Below, in pieces: positions 1 through 8,699 of a stretch of 35,990 nt of DNA. The stretch comes from JBBBNV01 sp037137075 (GTDB lineage: Bacteria > Bacillota > Bacilli > Paenibacillales > NBRC-103111). The position numbers were made by a program, and so were the translations under genes. Under the pieces are notes generated by a model. It was given only the letters and a program-made list of their open reading frames with translations, was not told the origin of the DNA and made no database searches. The stretch spans positions 1-35,990 of the forward strand of contig NZ_JBBBNV010000035.1 in NCBI RefSeq assembly GCF_037137075.1, given 5' to 3'. Position 1 is the stretch's first letter; the number at the start of each line of letters is the position of its first letter.

Positions 1-37
1 ACAGGAACTACCTGCCAATCCATTGTAAAGGATTTTT

Positions 38-181
38 TTGCGTCTGAATGAGATAAATACAGAAAATTATGAAGATTTAGGGAAAATTAATGCAACGCTA
101 GTGATTTCTACTGTATTTTTTGGAACAACCGCTTTCTTTCGAATGTTTGCATTTTATGAAGCCAATACGGTAGCAGGTTAG
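38..181 (+). other. Possible small membrane-peptide ORF or gene remnant
   Basis: A TTG at 38 opens a frame of 47 codons ending with TAG at 179-181. An AAAGGA-like site lies just upstream. The central part is hydrophobic (LVISTVFFGTTAFF), suggesting one membrane segment. Reading frame 1 is also open from base 1 to a TGA at 49-51. The two frames meet at a run of T residues near 33-39, so this could be the tail of one longer gene broken by a frameshift at the homopolymer. I do not recognise the protein. The call is weak because the window begins here. Confidence 0.2.
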
Positions 182-248
182 GGATATACTCCGACGGGTT
201 TTAAACTTGTCTAGTAATCATCACATGAAAAGACAGGAGCAGAGAAGG

Positions 249-860
249 ATGAGAATTACTTGCTACTACGATTATTCGTACAGTATGGGTTATATTTATT
301 TAAAACCACCCGCAGTTCACGAAGAAGCTGCCGATCACGAGCTGTATTTGCATTTGAATCCGGATCAAATCAGCATCCCTTACAATACAAGCACAAGCCT
401 GGCTGCTTATCTAGACCAGATCCCGGTTGCCGCACCTACATTTCAAGCGGATGACCAGAAAGGTTACAACACCGAGTATGCCAACGATATGGATAAGCAC
501 GGCTATTTGACTGGGATTGAATTAAACCTCCATCCTGAACGATTTATTGATCTGGTGAAAAATCAAGCCTTTCAGTTAATCCAAACCGAGTGGAGAAACA
601 GAGAATTCCATGTCATGACATTGGATCAGATGGATAATGTATTAAATCCTGAGAATGTCATATACAAATTGACCGATGAGGAAGATGCATTTGTTATTAT
701 TCGGCTCGAGGAGCCGGCGAAGCTGGGGAATCACTACACGAATGGAGAAAATAAGAGAGTCCCCATCGCCTCGTTTAAAGCATTAATTTCTGCAAGAGAT
801 GATATTTACCCCTTGGAATATTTACTAAAGCCAGACTTCGTTATGAGAAAAGACATGTAA
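249..860 (+). CDS. Hypothetical protein (204 aa), unrecognised
   Basis: I do not recognise this protein. The ATG at 249 is chosen because AGGAG at 235-239 sits 9 bases upstream; earlier in-frame starts at 207 (TTG) and 225 (ATG) lack such a site. The product is soluble, has no signal peptide or membrane segment, and is rich in Asp, Glu and Tyr. The N-terminus (MRITCYYDYSYSMGYIYL) faintly resembles the opening strand of DUF2283-type proteins, but the full length is too long for that family. The gene lies on the strand opposite to its neighbours and in a lower-G+C stretch than the rest of the window, which fits an accessory or acquired gene. No partner gene is visible inside the window. Confidence 0.6.
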   Translation: MRITCYYDYSYSMGYIYLKPPAVHEEAADHELYLHLNPDQISIPYNTSTSLAAYLDQIPVAAPTFQADDQKGYNTEYANDMDKHGYLTGIELNLHPERFIDLVKNQAFQLIQTEWRNREFHVMTLDQMDNVLNPENVIYKLTDEEDAFVIIRLEEPAKLGNHYTNGENKRVPIASFKALISARDDIYPLEYLLKPDFVMRKDM

Positions 861-999
861 ACAAACTCCAGATAGGCTTCTTGCTTGAATGGCTGGCCTT
901 CACGGTATCCCATCATCCGCCCTTCATCCCGCACTTCAACCTGCTTTTATTTATGCACTCTCGCAATACAAATGCAAGAGAAAACATAGTAACAAGCAA

Positions 1000-1857
1000 T
1001 TAATTCGCCTTCGTTAAGAGCTTCACCAGCATCTGCATTTCCTCTGGCTCCACCCGGTTCTGGACAATGTGTTGTATCTTGGCGATCTCCTCCGGAGTCA
1101 GTCCGTCCTCCATAAGCGCGGAAATTTGCTGAAGCTCCTCCGAACTGAGCCGGTTAAAAATAATATTGAAAATTTGGGACTTATCCTCCGCAGATAAGCT
1201 CTCCTTGGCCCGCTGCAGCTGCTCGGTGGACATGGCGATTTCACCGCCGCCTCGGCTCCCTGTGCCTCCCTGACTGGCGCTGTGCGACTGGGCCCCCCCG
1301 CTGCTTCCCGTGCTTCCCTGTCCGGCCTGCGACTGGGCTTGCCCCTGACCCGCTCCGCTGCTCTGCGCCCATGCAGGCAATGCCTCCTCATTTAACCCGT
1401 GCAGATCATCACTGCCTGCCCCGGTGCCCTCATGGGTTTGCCCGGACTGGGCCATGCTTAAGCCTGTATCCCCCGGCCGGCTGCTCTTGCCGGTATCGTC
1501 AGAGACCGCCGGATAGGAGTTTTCCGCGCTCCCGGTGCCGGCTTTGGTCTGACCGCCGTCCCCGGATTGGCCTGAACCCGATTTTCCCTGTACGGCTGTT
1601 GAACCACGTGATCCGGAGCCGGCCGCACTGCTTGCCTGCTGTATCAGACCTTCCGCCTGATGGAGCACTCCGTTCCAGACCTGATTCAGGTCCGGTCTGC
1701 CCGCCAATACCTGCTGCTTCATCGCCGCTGGCAGAGGCAGCTTCTCTACCGCCTGCTCCGTATATGCCTGCAGCGTCAGCCACGTCGCCAGCATGGACAC
1801 CCCCCCGGCCATCGCCAGCCCGACACACCCTTTTGCCAACCACATCATCCATTTCAT
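1000..1857 (-). CDS. Single-pass membrane protein with low-complexity linker, hypothetical
   Basis: The 285-residue product has three parts. A hydrophobic N-terminal segment at about residues 8-29 is a signal anchor or uncleaved signal. A Gly/Ser/Gln-rich low-complexity linker spans about residues 75-205. A C-terminal helical domain spans about residues 207-285 and is rich in Glu, Gln and Leu, with repeated acidic helices (for example SSEELQQISALMEDGLTPEE). The layout suggests a small helical domain held away from the membrane by a flexible tether. I do not recognise a named family. It lies downstream of purA on the same strand but beyond the purA terminator, so it is probably transcribed separately. 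The high G+C in the linker follows from its Gly/Ser codons. Confidence 0.7.
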   Translation of the reverse strand: MKWMMWLAKGCVGLAMAGGVSMLATWLTLQAYTEQAVEKLPLPAAMKQQVLAGRPDLNQVWNGVLHQAEGLIQQASSAAGSGSRGSTAVQGKSGSGQSGDGGQTKAGTGSAENSYPAVSDDTGKSSRPGDTGLSMAQSGQTHEGTGAGSDDLHGLNEEALPAWAQSSGAGQGQAQSQAGQGSTGSSGGAQSHSASQGGTGSRGGGEIAMSTEQLQRAKESLSAEDKSQIFNIIFNRLSSEELQQISALMEDGLTPEEIAKIQHIVQNRVEPEEMQMLVKLLTKAN

Positions 1858-1906
1858 ATTTGCTGCCGCCCACCTTTGCGCTCAGTCCCTTTTTTACCCA
1901 GTATGG

Positions 1907-1967
1907 ACCAAAACAAAAAAAAGAATCCCCTCTCCGGCCCCTGTTTCGGGCCAGATCGGAAATTCTT
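1907..1967 (-). terminator. Rho-independent terminator of purA
   Basis: On the minus strand an outer stem AAGAAT/ATTCTT (1962-1967 with 1921-1926) encloses an inner stem GGCCC/GGGCC. It is followed by eight T residues (A run at 1913-1920). It starts about 18 bases after the purA stop codon, which fits the end of that transcript. Confidence 0.8.
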
Positions 1968-1984
1968 TGGTACAATGCCGCAAA

Positions 1985-3268
1985 TTAATAAATGTCAAGT
2001 ACGAGGTTAGTTTGCTCCCGGTTCCGTCCAACGGAGAAAATAGCGATTGGAATCCCTGTCAGCTGTTCGATTCGTTCTACATAACGGCGCGCATTCTCAG
2101 GCAGATCCGCCAATGTTTTGACGTTGCCGATGTCTTCGCTCCAGCCTGGCAGCTCTTCATAAATCGCTTCACACTCCGACAGCATGTTCAAGCTGGCCGG
2201 ATAATGCTCGATAACTTCCCCGCGGTATTTGTAGCTGGTGCAGATTTTCACCGTTTCCAGACCCGACAGAACGTCAATCGAGTTCAGGGACAAGCCGGTA
2301 ATTCCGCTGACCCGGCGCGCATGACGCACCACAACACTGTCGAACCAGCCTACACGGCGCGGACGGCCGGTTGTTGTGCCGTACTCATTGCCTTTTTCGC
2401 GAATCCAGTTTCCGGTCTCATTGTTCAGCTCGGTTGGGAACGGTCCGTCGCCGACACGGGTCGTATACGCTTTGGCTACGCCAATAACCTGCTGAATCTT
2501 GGACGGGCCTACGCCGGAGCCGATGCACACGCCGCCAGCCGTCGGATTGGACGATGTTACGAACGGGTATGTGCCTTGGTCGATATCCAGCATAACCCCT
2601 TGCGCGCCCTCGAACAGCACTTTTTTGCCGCCATCAATCGCATCGTTCAGCACGACGGAGGTGTCTGTTACATACTTGCGAAGCACTTCCGCGTAACCGA
2701 GGTATTCCTTCAAGATTGGCTCCACATCCAACGGCTCGGCGCCGTATACGGACTGAATGAGCGTGTTTTTCTCAGCAATGATGCGGCGCAGCTTTTGCTC
2801 GAACTCGGCCGAATCCATCAGATCCGCAATCCGAATCCCGTTGCGAGCCGCTTTATCCATATAACAAGGCCCGATCCCCTTGCGGGTCGTTCCGATTTTG
2901 TTATCGCCTTTGCGGTCTTCCTCCAAGCCGTCCAGCAGCAAGTGATACGGCATGATGACATGCGCGCGATCGCTGATGCGCAGGTTGTCCGTAGAGAAGC
3001 CGTGACCGTGAATATACTCAAGTTCTTCAATCAGCGCCTGCGGATTAATAACCATCCCGTTGCCGATGACACAAATTTTATCGCCATAAAAAATACCCGA
3101 AGGCACCAAGTGCAGCTTATACTTTTTATCCTGAATCAAAATGGTATGGCCGGCATTGTTTCCGCCTTGGTAACGAGCCACCACTTCAGCGTTTTCCGCC
3201 AAAAAGTCAGTGATCTTTCCTTTTCCTTCATCGCCCCATTGGGTCCCTACCACAACCACAGTTGACAT
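1985..3268 (-). CDS. purA: Adenylosuccinate synthetase
   Basis: Catalyses the GTP-dependent joining of IMP and aspartate to give adenylosuccinate, the first committed step from IMP to AMP, in the cytoplasm. The 427-residue length is typical of bacterial PurA. The N-terminal nucleotide loop GTQWGDEGKGK (residues 8-18) contains the catalytic Asp. NNAGHT and the C-terminal GRPRRVGWFD and SVGRNREQT motifs are family hallmarks. The ATG at 3268 follows a GGGGG-containing site. The gene stands alone between dnaB and the membrane protein, with its own promoter, a pair of PurR boxes and a terminator, so it is likely repressed by PurR when purines are abundant. As in B. subtilis, it is near dnaB (dnaC) and rplI. 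Confidence 0.98.
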   Translation of the reverse strand: MSTVVVVGTQWGDEGKGKITDFLAENAEVVARYQGGNNAGHTILIQDKKYKLHLVPSGIFYGDKICVIGNGMVINPQALIEELEYIHGHGFSTDNLRISDRAHVIMPYHLLLDGLEEDRKGDNKIGTTRKGIGPCYMDKAARNGIRIADLMDSAEFEQKLRRIIAEKNTLIQSVYGAEPLDVEPILKEYLGYAEVLRKYVTDTSVVLNDAIDGGKKVLFEGAQGVMLDIDQGTYPFVTSSNPTAGGVCIGSGVGPSKIQQVIGVAKAYTTRVGDGPFPTELNNETGNWIREKGNEYGTTTGRPRRVGWFDSVVVRHARRVSGITGLSLNSIDVLSGLETVKICTSYKYRGEVIEHYPASLNMLSECEAIYEELPGWSEDIGNVKTLADLPENARRYVERIEQLTGIPIAIFSVGRNREQTNLVLDIY

Positions 3269-3341
3269 CGTTCATTACCCCCAGAAGGCACCTTGCCCGT
3301 GCCCGGTTTTCATGCCATATTGGCATTTTGACAGCAGTTCC

Positions 3342-3370
3342 AGTGTATCAAGTTACAAAAATAAAGTCAA
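3342..3370 (-). promoter_or_regulatory. Sigma-A promoter of purA
   Basis: On the minus strand, -35 TTGACT (3365-3370) and -10 TACACT (3342-3347) are separated by exactly 17 bases. The predicted transcript starts near 3335 and has a leader of about 67 bases before the purA ATG. The paired PurR boxes lie immediately upstream of the -35. Confidence 0.7.
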
Positions 3371-3373
3371 TGT

Positions 3374-3417
3374 AATAACGAACAATTCCGCGAAGGGCTG
3401 TATAATTGTTCGTCTCT
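3374..3417. promoter_or_regulatory. Paired PurBoxes (PurR operator) upstream of purA
   Basis: Two inverted 14-base boxes carry the CGAAC core of the Bacillus PurBox: AATAACGAACAATT at 3374-3387, and its counterpart on the minus strand at 3404-3417 (read as AATTGTTCG on plus). The gap between the boxes is 16 bases, matching the spacing known for PurR operators in B. subtilis. The position just upstream of the purA -35 fits PRPP-responsive repression by PurR. The purR gene is not in this window. Confidence 0.8.
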
Positions 3418-3517
3418 TTGACAAGACTGATGACGTTAATCCGCAGACGCTGCCAGCCAGCCCGCCCGGAATGAAAGCCTCTCCAAACACAGAAAGGCTC
3501 CCTGCAGGCTCGCCCCG

Positions 3518-4876
3518 TTACATTCCGGAAGCCTCCGAATGGGTCCGGTCCAAGCTGACGAACTTATTGAAGTTTTTGAGAAAAGCCAGCTCCACGGTGC
3601 CGACAGGGCCGTTCCGCTGCTTGGCAATAATAATCTCGATGATGTTCTTCTTCTCGGATTCTTTATCGTAGTAATCATCCCGGTACAAGAACGCTACGAT
3701 GTCCGCATCCTGCTCAATCGAGCCGGATTCCCGGAGGTCTGACATCATCGGCCGCTTATCCTGCCGCTGCTCCACGCCCCGGCTGAGCTGAGACAGCGCT
3801 ATTACCGGAACATCAAGCTCCCTGGCAATTTGCTTGAGTGTCCGCGAGATTTCGGATACTTCCTGCTGCCGGTTCTCGCCGGCTTTGCCCCGCCCTTGAA
3901 TAAGCTGCAAATAATCAATCAGAATCATACCCAGCCCTTTTTCCTTCTTCAGGCGGCGGCACTTGGCCCGGATATCGGCTACGGTTACAGACGGGGAATC
4001 GTCAATATAGATGCTGGCTTCCCCGAGAGACCCGATCGCCATCGTCAGCTTCTCCCAGTCATCCCCCTGCAAATCCCCGTTACGAATCCGGCTGGCGTCT
4101 ACATTGGCTTCTGCGCAGATCATCCGCTGCACCAGCTGTGCCGCGCCCATCTCGAGGCTGAAGATAGCCACGGTTTCTTTGGCCCGCACCCCTACATTTT
4201 GGGCAATGTTCAGGGCAAACGCCGTTTTACCGACTGAAGGACGCGCCGCCACTATAATGAGGTCTGATCGCTGGAAGCCGGCCGTCATTTTGTCCAAATC
4301 GGCAAATCCGGAAGGAATTCCGGTGGTCCCGCCTTTATGGGAATACAAATATTCTACCCGGTCGAATACCTCCATCAATACATCCCGGATCGCGACAAAG
4401 CCCGTCCCGGAACGGCGCTGGGAGATTTCCAGAATCCGCTTCTCCGCATCGCTCAGCAAATCGCCTACATCTTCACCGCCGGCATAGCCATTGCTGACCA
4501 GCTGTGTGGCTGTGCGGATTAATCGGCGCAGTGTGGATTTTTCCTCCACGATTTGGGCATAATAATCCACGTTCGCCGCCGTCGGCACGCTGCTGGCCAG
4601 CTCGCTGAGGTAGCTGACGCCGCCGATATCCTCCAGCTGCTGGTTATCCTGCAGCCGGGCCGTTAATGTGATCAGATCAATCGGCTCTTCCTCAGCAGCC
4701 AGCTCCTGCATCGCTGCAAAGATCGATTGATGTGACCCGCGGTAGAAGTCCTCGCTGGAGATTCGCTCCAGAACCGTAACCAGCGCTTCGCTCTCCAGCA
4801 ATATGGCTCCAAGCACCGCCTGCTCCGCTTCCAGATTTTGCGGGGGAACCCGATCAAATATGGCCTGTCCGTCCAT
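3518..4876 (-). CDS. dnaB: Replicative DNA helicase DnaB
   Basis: Hexameric 5'-3' helicase that unwinds DNA ahead of the replisome and binds primase; it is called dnaC in B. subtilis. The 452-residue product has the DnaB N-terminal domain (about residues 10-115) with the conserved PPQNLEAEQAVLGAIL start. A linker follows, then the RecA-like motor domain with Walker A ARPSVGKTA (211-219), the Walker B-type strand MILIDYLQLIQG and the loop RESGSIEQDAD. A GGGAGG site lies 5 bases before the ATG. It is downstream of rplI by about 150 bases on the same strand, with no clear terminator between, so cotranscription with yybS-gdpP-rplI is likely. No obvious strong terminator follows; a weak AGCCT/AGGCT stem lies at about 3475-3500. 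Confidence 0.98.
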   Translation of the reverse strand: MDGQAIFDRVPPQNLEAEQAVLGAILLESEALVTVLERISSEDFYRGSHQSIFAAMQELAAEEEPIDLITLTARLQDNQQLEDIGGVSYLSELASSVPTAANVDYYAQIVEEKSTLRRLIRTATQLVSNGYAGGEDVGDLLSDAEKRILEISQRRSGTGFVAIRDVLMEVFDRVEYLYSHKGGTTGIPSGFADLDKMTAGFQRSDLIIVAARPSVGKTAFALNIAQNVGVRAKETVAIFSLEMGAAQLVQRMICAEANVDASRIRNGDLQGDDWEKLTMAIGSLGEASIYIDDSPSVTVADIRAKCRRLKKEKGLGMILIDYLQLIQGRGKAGENRQQEVSEISRTLKQIARELDVPVIALSQLSRGVEQRQDKRPMMSDLRESGSIEQDADIVAFLYRDDYYDKESEKKNIIEIIIAKQRNGPVGTVELAFLKNFNKFVSLDRTHSEASGM

Positions 4877-5027
4877 AGCCGCCTCCCTCTTCTACTTCCG
4901 TAAATCTGTGCTGATTCTGCAATTGTCCGCTGCTGAACACAGTAGAAAACCGCAGCAGAACAAGTGGCAGGTTCTACCGCGGCTTCTTCAACTTCGATCC
5001 TCACAAAACTGCAAAATCAGTAACAAC

Positions 5028-5471
5028 TTATTCTTCCATGACATGAACCTTCAGCTTTGCGGTCACTTCAGGATGCAGCTTAACCGGCACCTGGGTAACT
5101 CCGAGTGAACGAATCGGCTCATCCAGCACCAGCTTGCGCTTATCAATCTTCAGCTTCAATTTGGCCAGCTCATCACCGATTTTGCTGCTTGTAATCGAGC
5201 CGAACAAGCGACCGCCCTCGCCAGCCTTTGTTTTGATTTGCACCGTAATCTCTTCCAGCTTCTTGCCCAGCTCAATCGCTTCTTCTTTCTCACGCTCTTT
5301 GCGCTTCTGCTCGCCTTTTTTCAGCTCTTCGGCCTGCTTCACGTTTCCTTCCGACGCTGGAGAAACGACACCTCTCGGAATTAGAAAGTTGCGTGCGTAG
5401 CCTTCCGAGACCTCTTTAACTTCGCCTTTTTTGCCTTGACCCTTCATATCCTTCAGAAATACGACCTTCAT
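5028..5471 (-). CDS. rplI: 50S ribosomal protein L9
   Basis: L9 binds 23S rRNA near the L1 stalk and helps maintain the reading frame. The 147-residue length is typical. The N-terminal domain with MKVVFLKDMKGQGKKGEVKE and the signature GYARNFLIPRG precede a long charged connecting helix (about residues 42-75) and the C-terminal RNA-binding domain. The ATG overlaps the 3' end of gdpP by 4 bases (5468-5471), so translation is probably coupled. This gdpP-rplI-dnaB order matches B. subtilis. Confidence 0.97.
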   Translation of the reverse strand: MKVVFLKDMKGQGKKGEVKEVSEGYARNFLIPRGVVSPASEGNVKQAEELKKGEQKRKEREKEEAIELGKKLEEITVQIKTKAGEGGRLFGSITSSKIGDELAKLKLKIDKRKLVLDEPIRSLGVTQVPVKLHPEVTAKLKVHVMEE

Positions 5472-7426
5472 TCGAACAACCCCTCTTCCTCGTCAATTTC
5501 TTTCAATACCTGCTTCAATCGTGCGGCCACTACCGGCAGTGTGCCCTCCACTTGAGCGGCAGCGTTCGTCAAATGGCCGCCGCCGCCCATCCGTTCCATT
5601 ACCAGCTGAACGTTGATTTGCCCCAGCGACCGGGCGCTGATGCCGATTAAACCGTCCGGCCTTTCGCTTATTACAAAGGAGGCCATAATATCTGTCATAT
5701 TCAACAATGTATCAGCAACCTGCGCGATGAGCAACTGAGAATATTTGCGATTCGGCTCTGCCACAGCTAACGAGATATGCTGATAAATAATTTCCGCATG
5801 CTTCATAATTTCCGCTTTTTTGAGATACTGCTCCAAATCCTCTTTCAGCATCCGTTGAATGAGCGCGGAATCAGCGCCGCTGCGCCGCAGAAATGAGGCT
5901 GCTTCAAAGGTCCGGGCGCCGGTTCGCAGGGCAAAGCTTTTCGTGTCGACCACGATGCCCGCCAAAAGCGCCGTAGCCTCCAGCACCTCCATATTCAGCC
6001 GTTCATTGAAGTACTGCAGCAGCTCGGTAACCAGCTCGCAGGTTGACGATGCATAAGGCTCCATATACACCAGAGTCGCTTCAATGAATTCCTCGCTGCG
6101 CCGGTGGTGGTCGATGACTACGGTGCGGCTCGTTTGCTGCAGCAGACGCGGCTCTGCAACCATGGATGCCTTATGGGTATCGACAACTACGGCCAATGTC
6201 CTGGGATTCATAATTTGAACAGCCTGCTCCGGCGTAATAAACCATCGGTTCAGCTTCTCATCCTCGCCAATCGTTTCCATGAGCCGGTGAATAGACGGAT
6301 TGACCGCCTCCAGCACGATATAGCCTTCCTTGCTGCTTACCTGCACAGCCTTGAGCACGCCAATCGCCGCCCCAATGGAGTCCATGTCCGGCATTCGGTG
6401 GCCCATGATGACGACTTTGTCGCTCTCCCGGATTAAATCCCGCAGCGCGTGGGAGATGACCCGTGCCCGCACCCTCGTCCGCTTCTCCACAGCATTTGAA
6501 CGGCCGCCGTAGAACGAGAGCCGCTGGCCGACCTTCACCGCCGCCTGATCGCCGCCCCGGCCCAGCGCCATGTCCAGGCTCGCCTGCGCCTGCTGGCCGA
6601 GCTGCATCAAATTATCGGCGCCGCTGGCGATCCCGATACTTAGCGTAAGCGGCAGCTTGTATTCCTGCGTCAAATCACGGACATCATCCAAAATTTCAAA
6701 CCGGTCCTGCTCAAGCTGCTTTAAGGTTTTCTGATCCATCAAAATGAGGTACCGGTCGGTTGAGAGCCTGCGGATAAACACCTGATGCCTTTGCGTCCAG
6801 GCTGTCATCTCGCCTGTTACCTTGGCAAGCATGATGCTGCGAGTCTGCTCATCCATCCCCTGCGAGGCCTCATCCAAATTATCAAGCATAATAATGCCCA
6901 GCGCGATCCGTTCTTCCTCATACCGCTGTGTGACATTCGCCAGCGCCGTCCGGTCATAAATGTACAGCAGCCGCTCCTCCGATTTAATCATCGCCTGATA
7001 CATAAACTGATTCAGGGAGAAATCAATCCGGGCTTCCTTCTCCTTACGGCCCTTTAACTGGGGCAGCAAATCCCCCAGCGCCTCGCCCAGCAGCGACTCC
7101 TTATCGAACATCCGGCTTACGAAGGCGTTATGCCACTCAATCGCCCCTTCTTCATTGTACAGAATGATGCCGATAGGCAGCTCATTAAACACCTCATTGC
7201 CGGCTTTTTTGACCCGGTGGCTTAAGGTGAGCACGTAGTCATTCAGCTCTTTGCGAAAAGCAGCTTCCGCTCTCATCGTAAAATACGCAAGCGCTCCGCA
7301 CAAAACAGCGGAAATCCCCCCTAGCAGCGGCTCGTAGGCGAACAGCACGACAGTCAGCAGCAAAAGCAGCACAAAGCACCACAGCATATGCTGTCCATGC
7401 CAGCGGTGAAACAGGAATTTCGGCAT
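5468..7426 (-). CDS. gdpP: Cyclic-di-AMP phosphodiesterase GdpP
   Basis: Membrane enzyme that hydrolyses c-di-AMP to pApA and so affects potassium balance, cell-wall stress and beta-lactam tolerance. The 652 residues show the full GdpP layout. Two membrane helices lie at about 14-50, followed by a PAS-like domain (about 75-160) and a degenerate GGDEF domain (about 170-300, with RGGDQ at 289-293). The DHH domain has the metal motif HRMPDMDSIG (343-352), Asp416 and DHH at 439-441. The DHHA1 domain carries GGGGH at about 610. All visible catalytic residues are intact. It sits between the yybS-like gene (21 bases upstream) and rplI (4-base overlap). B. subtilis calls it yybT. Confidence 0.96.
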   Translation of the reverse strand: MPKFLFHRWHGQHMLWCFVLLLLLTVVLFAYEPLLGGISAVLCGALAYFTMRAEAAFRKELNDYVLTLSHRVKKAGNEVFNELPIGIILYNEEGAIEWHNAFVSRMFDKESLLGEALGDLLPQLKGRKEKEARIDFSLNQFMYQAMIKSEERLLYIYDRTALANVTQRYEEERIALGIIMLDNLDEASQGMDEQTRSIMLAKVTGEMTAWTQRHQVFIRRLSTDRYLILMDQKTLKQLEQDRFEILDDVRDLTQEYKLPLTLSIGIASGADNLMQLGQQAQASLDMALGRGGDQAAVKVGQRLSFYGGRSNAVEKRTRVRARVISHALRDLIRESDKVVIMGHRMPDMDSIGAAIGVLKAVQVSSKEGYIVLEAVNPSIHRLMETIGEDEKLNRWFITPEQAVQIMNPRTLAVVVDTHKASMVAEPRLLQQTSRTVVIDHHRRSEEFIEATLVYMEPYASSTCELVTELLQYFNERLNMEVLEATALLAGIVVDTKSFALRTGARTFEAASFLRRSGADSALIQRMLKEDLEQYLKKAEIMKHAEIIYQHISLAVAEPNRKYSQLLIAQVADTLLNMTDIMASFVISERPDGLIGISARSLGQINVQLVMERMGGGGHLTNAAAQVEGTLPVVAARLKQVLKEIDEEEGLFE

Positions 7427-7447
7427 TCTTCGGTCCCTACCCTTTCT

Positions 7448-8374
7448 TTACTTCGCCTTCATCCGTTCCCGAATCGGAAATGCAACATCGAAAACACCCA
7501 GCATCGCCAGCAGCGTCTGAAACGGCGGAAAAATAACAAAAATAAAGGCGAGGACCGGCAAGGCGTAGTTCCACCCTTTCTGATAACACACAAACGACAA
7601 GAACGCCACAGCCTGTACTCCGAACGTAAACGTCAATATCGGAAGCAGGTTCATAAGAATAACTGCGAGCATCGACTGACTATCCTGAACGAACAAAAAG
7701 CTGCATACGAGCGCAATCAAGTAAATCCATACGAATGATTTAGGGAGCATCCATTCACGCACCGGCTTTAAGCCCGGAATCTCGGCTCCATAGCGGTTCA
7801 ACAGCTTTCTGCCAAGCCAATGCGTAATCACCGTGTAGTAAAAGGCAAACGCAATCAGAAACATTGGAATGATTTGCGTCATGGTCGTAAGGGTGAGATC
7901 CACCACTTCCTGAGGAAGCTGCATATGGAGTAACTGCTGGGACAGGGCCATGCTTTCCTGCATGTAATTCCGGAGTCCCTTGGTTACGTTATACCCCATC
8001 AGCGTCAAAAGCACGAGCATAAGCAGCTGCTGGCCGAGCAGTGTCATCACACCGGCAGTAATCGCGGAACGGGCTGGCGCTTTTTTGCGGTACAGGGTTC
8101 CCATAATGACAACAGGCGATAAAAAGAACGCCGCAATCATAATACCGGCATAGCCAATAAATGAGAGCTGAAGCAGCATACTGACGGCCAACAGCCCAAT
8201 CAAGCTTCCCACAAAAGCGGCCGCAAATACAGGCGTCCGGTTTTTGACAAACAAAATCAGTGGCGGAATGGCAACGAAATGTATCGTCAAAAGCCCCAGC
8301 GGCGTAAGACTAAGAAACAATAAAACGAGATAGATCAAGCTCCAGAGCAAAGTCTGCTTTTTGCTAAATGGCAA
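7448..8374 (-). CDS. YybS-like DUF2232 integral membrane protein
   Basis: The protein has about eight hydrophobic segments spread over 308 residues and matches the DUF2232/YybS family in character and in its position directly upstream of gdpP. Its function is not established. I choose the TTG at 8374 because GAGGTG lies 6 bases before it on the minus strand and the resulting N-terminus (MPFSKKQTLLWSLIYLV) leads straight into the first membrane helix. The longer reading to 8464 would run across the -10 element at 8435-8440. Many family members are cotranscribed with gdpP and rplI, as appears here. Confidence 0.85.
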   Translation of the reverse strand: MPFSKKQTLLWSLIYLVLLFLSLTPLGLLTIHFVAIPPLILFVKNRTPVFAAAFVGSLIGLLAVSMLLQLSFIGYAGIMIAAFFLSPVVIMGTLYRKKAPARSAITAGVMTLLGQQLLMLVLLTLMGYNVTKGLRNYMQESMALSQQLLHMQLPQEVVDLTLTTMTQIIPMFLIAFAFYYTVITHWLGRKLLNRYGAEIPGLKPVREWMLPKSFVWIYLIALVCSFLFVQDSQSMLAVILMNLLPILTFTFGVQAVAFLSFVCYQKGWNYALPVLAFIFVIFPPFQTLLAMLGVFDVAFPIRERMKAK

Positions 8375-8434
8375 TATGGTCACCTCTTGCACGTTGTCAT
8401 TTCCGCTCCTTGCGGTTCTTAAGCACTCCCTCCT

Positions 8435-8443
8435 ATTATAACA
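8435..8443 (-). promoter_or_regulatory. Extended -10 promoter of the yybS-gdpP-rplI-dnaB unit
   Basis: On the minus strand TGTTATAAT is a perfect -10 with the extended TG element. No good -35 is visible (TGAACT at 17 bases is weak), which is common for extended -10 promoters. Transcription would start near 8428. The leader contains a small CCGC/GCGG hairpin at 8404-8416. Confidence 0.55.
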
Positions 8444-8634
8444 TACTGATACGGACAAGTTCACGTTATCGTTTCACGGATCCGGCATCGGGGAGAGGAA
8501 AAGATGACGCGGAGCCTGAACAGCAGCACAGTGAGAGCCGACAGCCTGCTTGAGCGTTCCCTTAATGACAAGCCCTCTCCAGGCAAGCTCGGGGCCTTGT
8601 CTAAGACGTATGCATCTATCGGCCGCATGTAGAC

Positions 8635-8678
8635 AACAAAAACCGCGTAATCGGGCTTACAATCCCCAATCACGCGGT
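8635..8678 (-). terminator. Terminator of the ECF sigma gene
   Basis: On the minus strand ACCGCGT.ATTGGG pairs with CCCGAT.ACGCGGT (stem 8642-8678) and is followed by TTTTT. It starts about 22 bases after the sigma-factor stop codon, so the sigma gene appears to be transcribed alone. The following stretch 8465-8634 holds no convincing gene. Confidence 0.85.
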
Positions 8679-8699
8679 ATGGCAATATTACTTCTAGAC

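Noticed and set aside
1793..3265. A 490-codon plus-strand frame opposite purA
   Set aside because: It is the antisense shadow of purA, and its composition does not look like a protein.
8465..8634. A 74-codon minus-strand frame after the ECF sigma gene as a possible anti-sigma factor
   Set aside because: It spans the terminator, has no membrane or zinc-binding motif, and lacks a ribosome-binding site.
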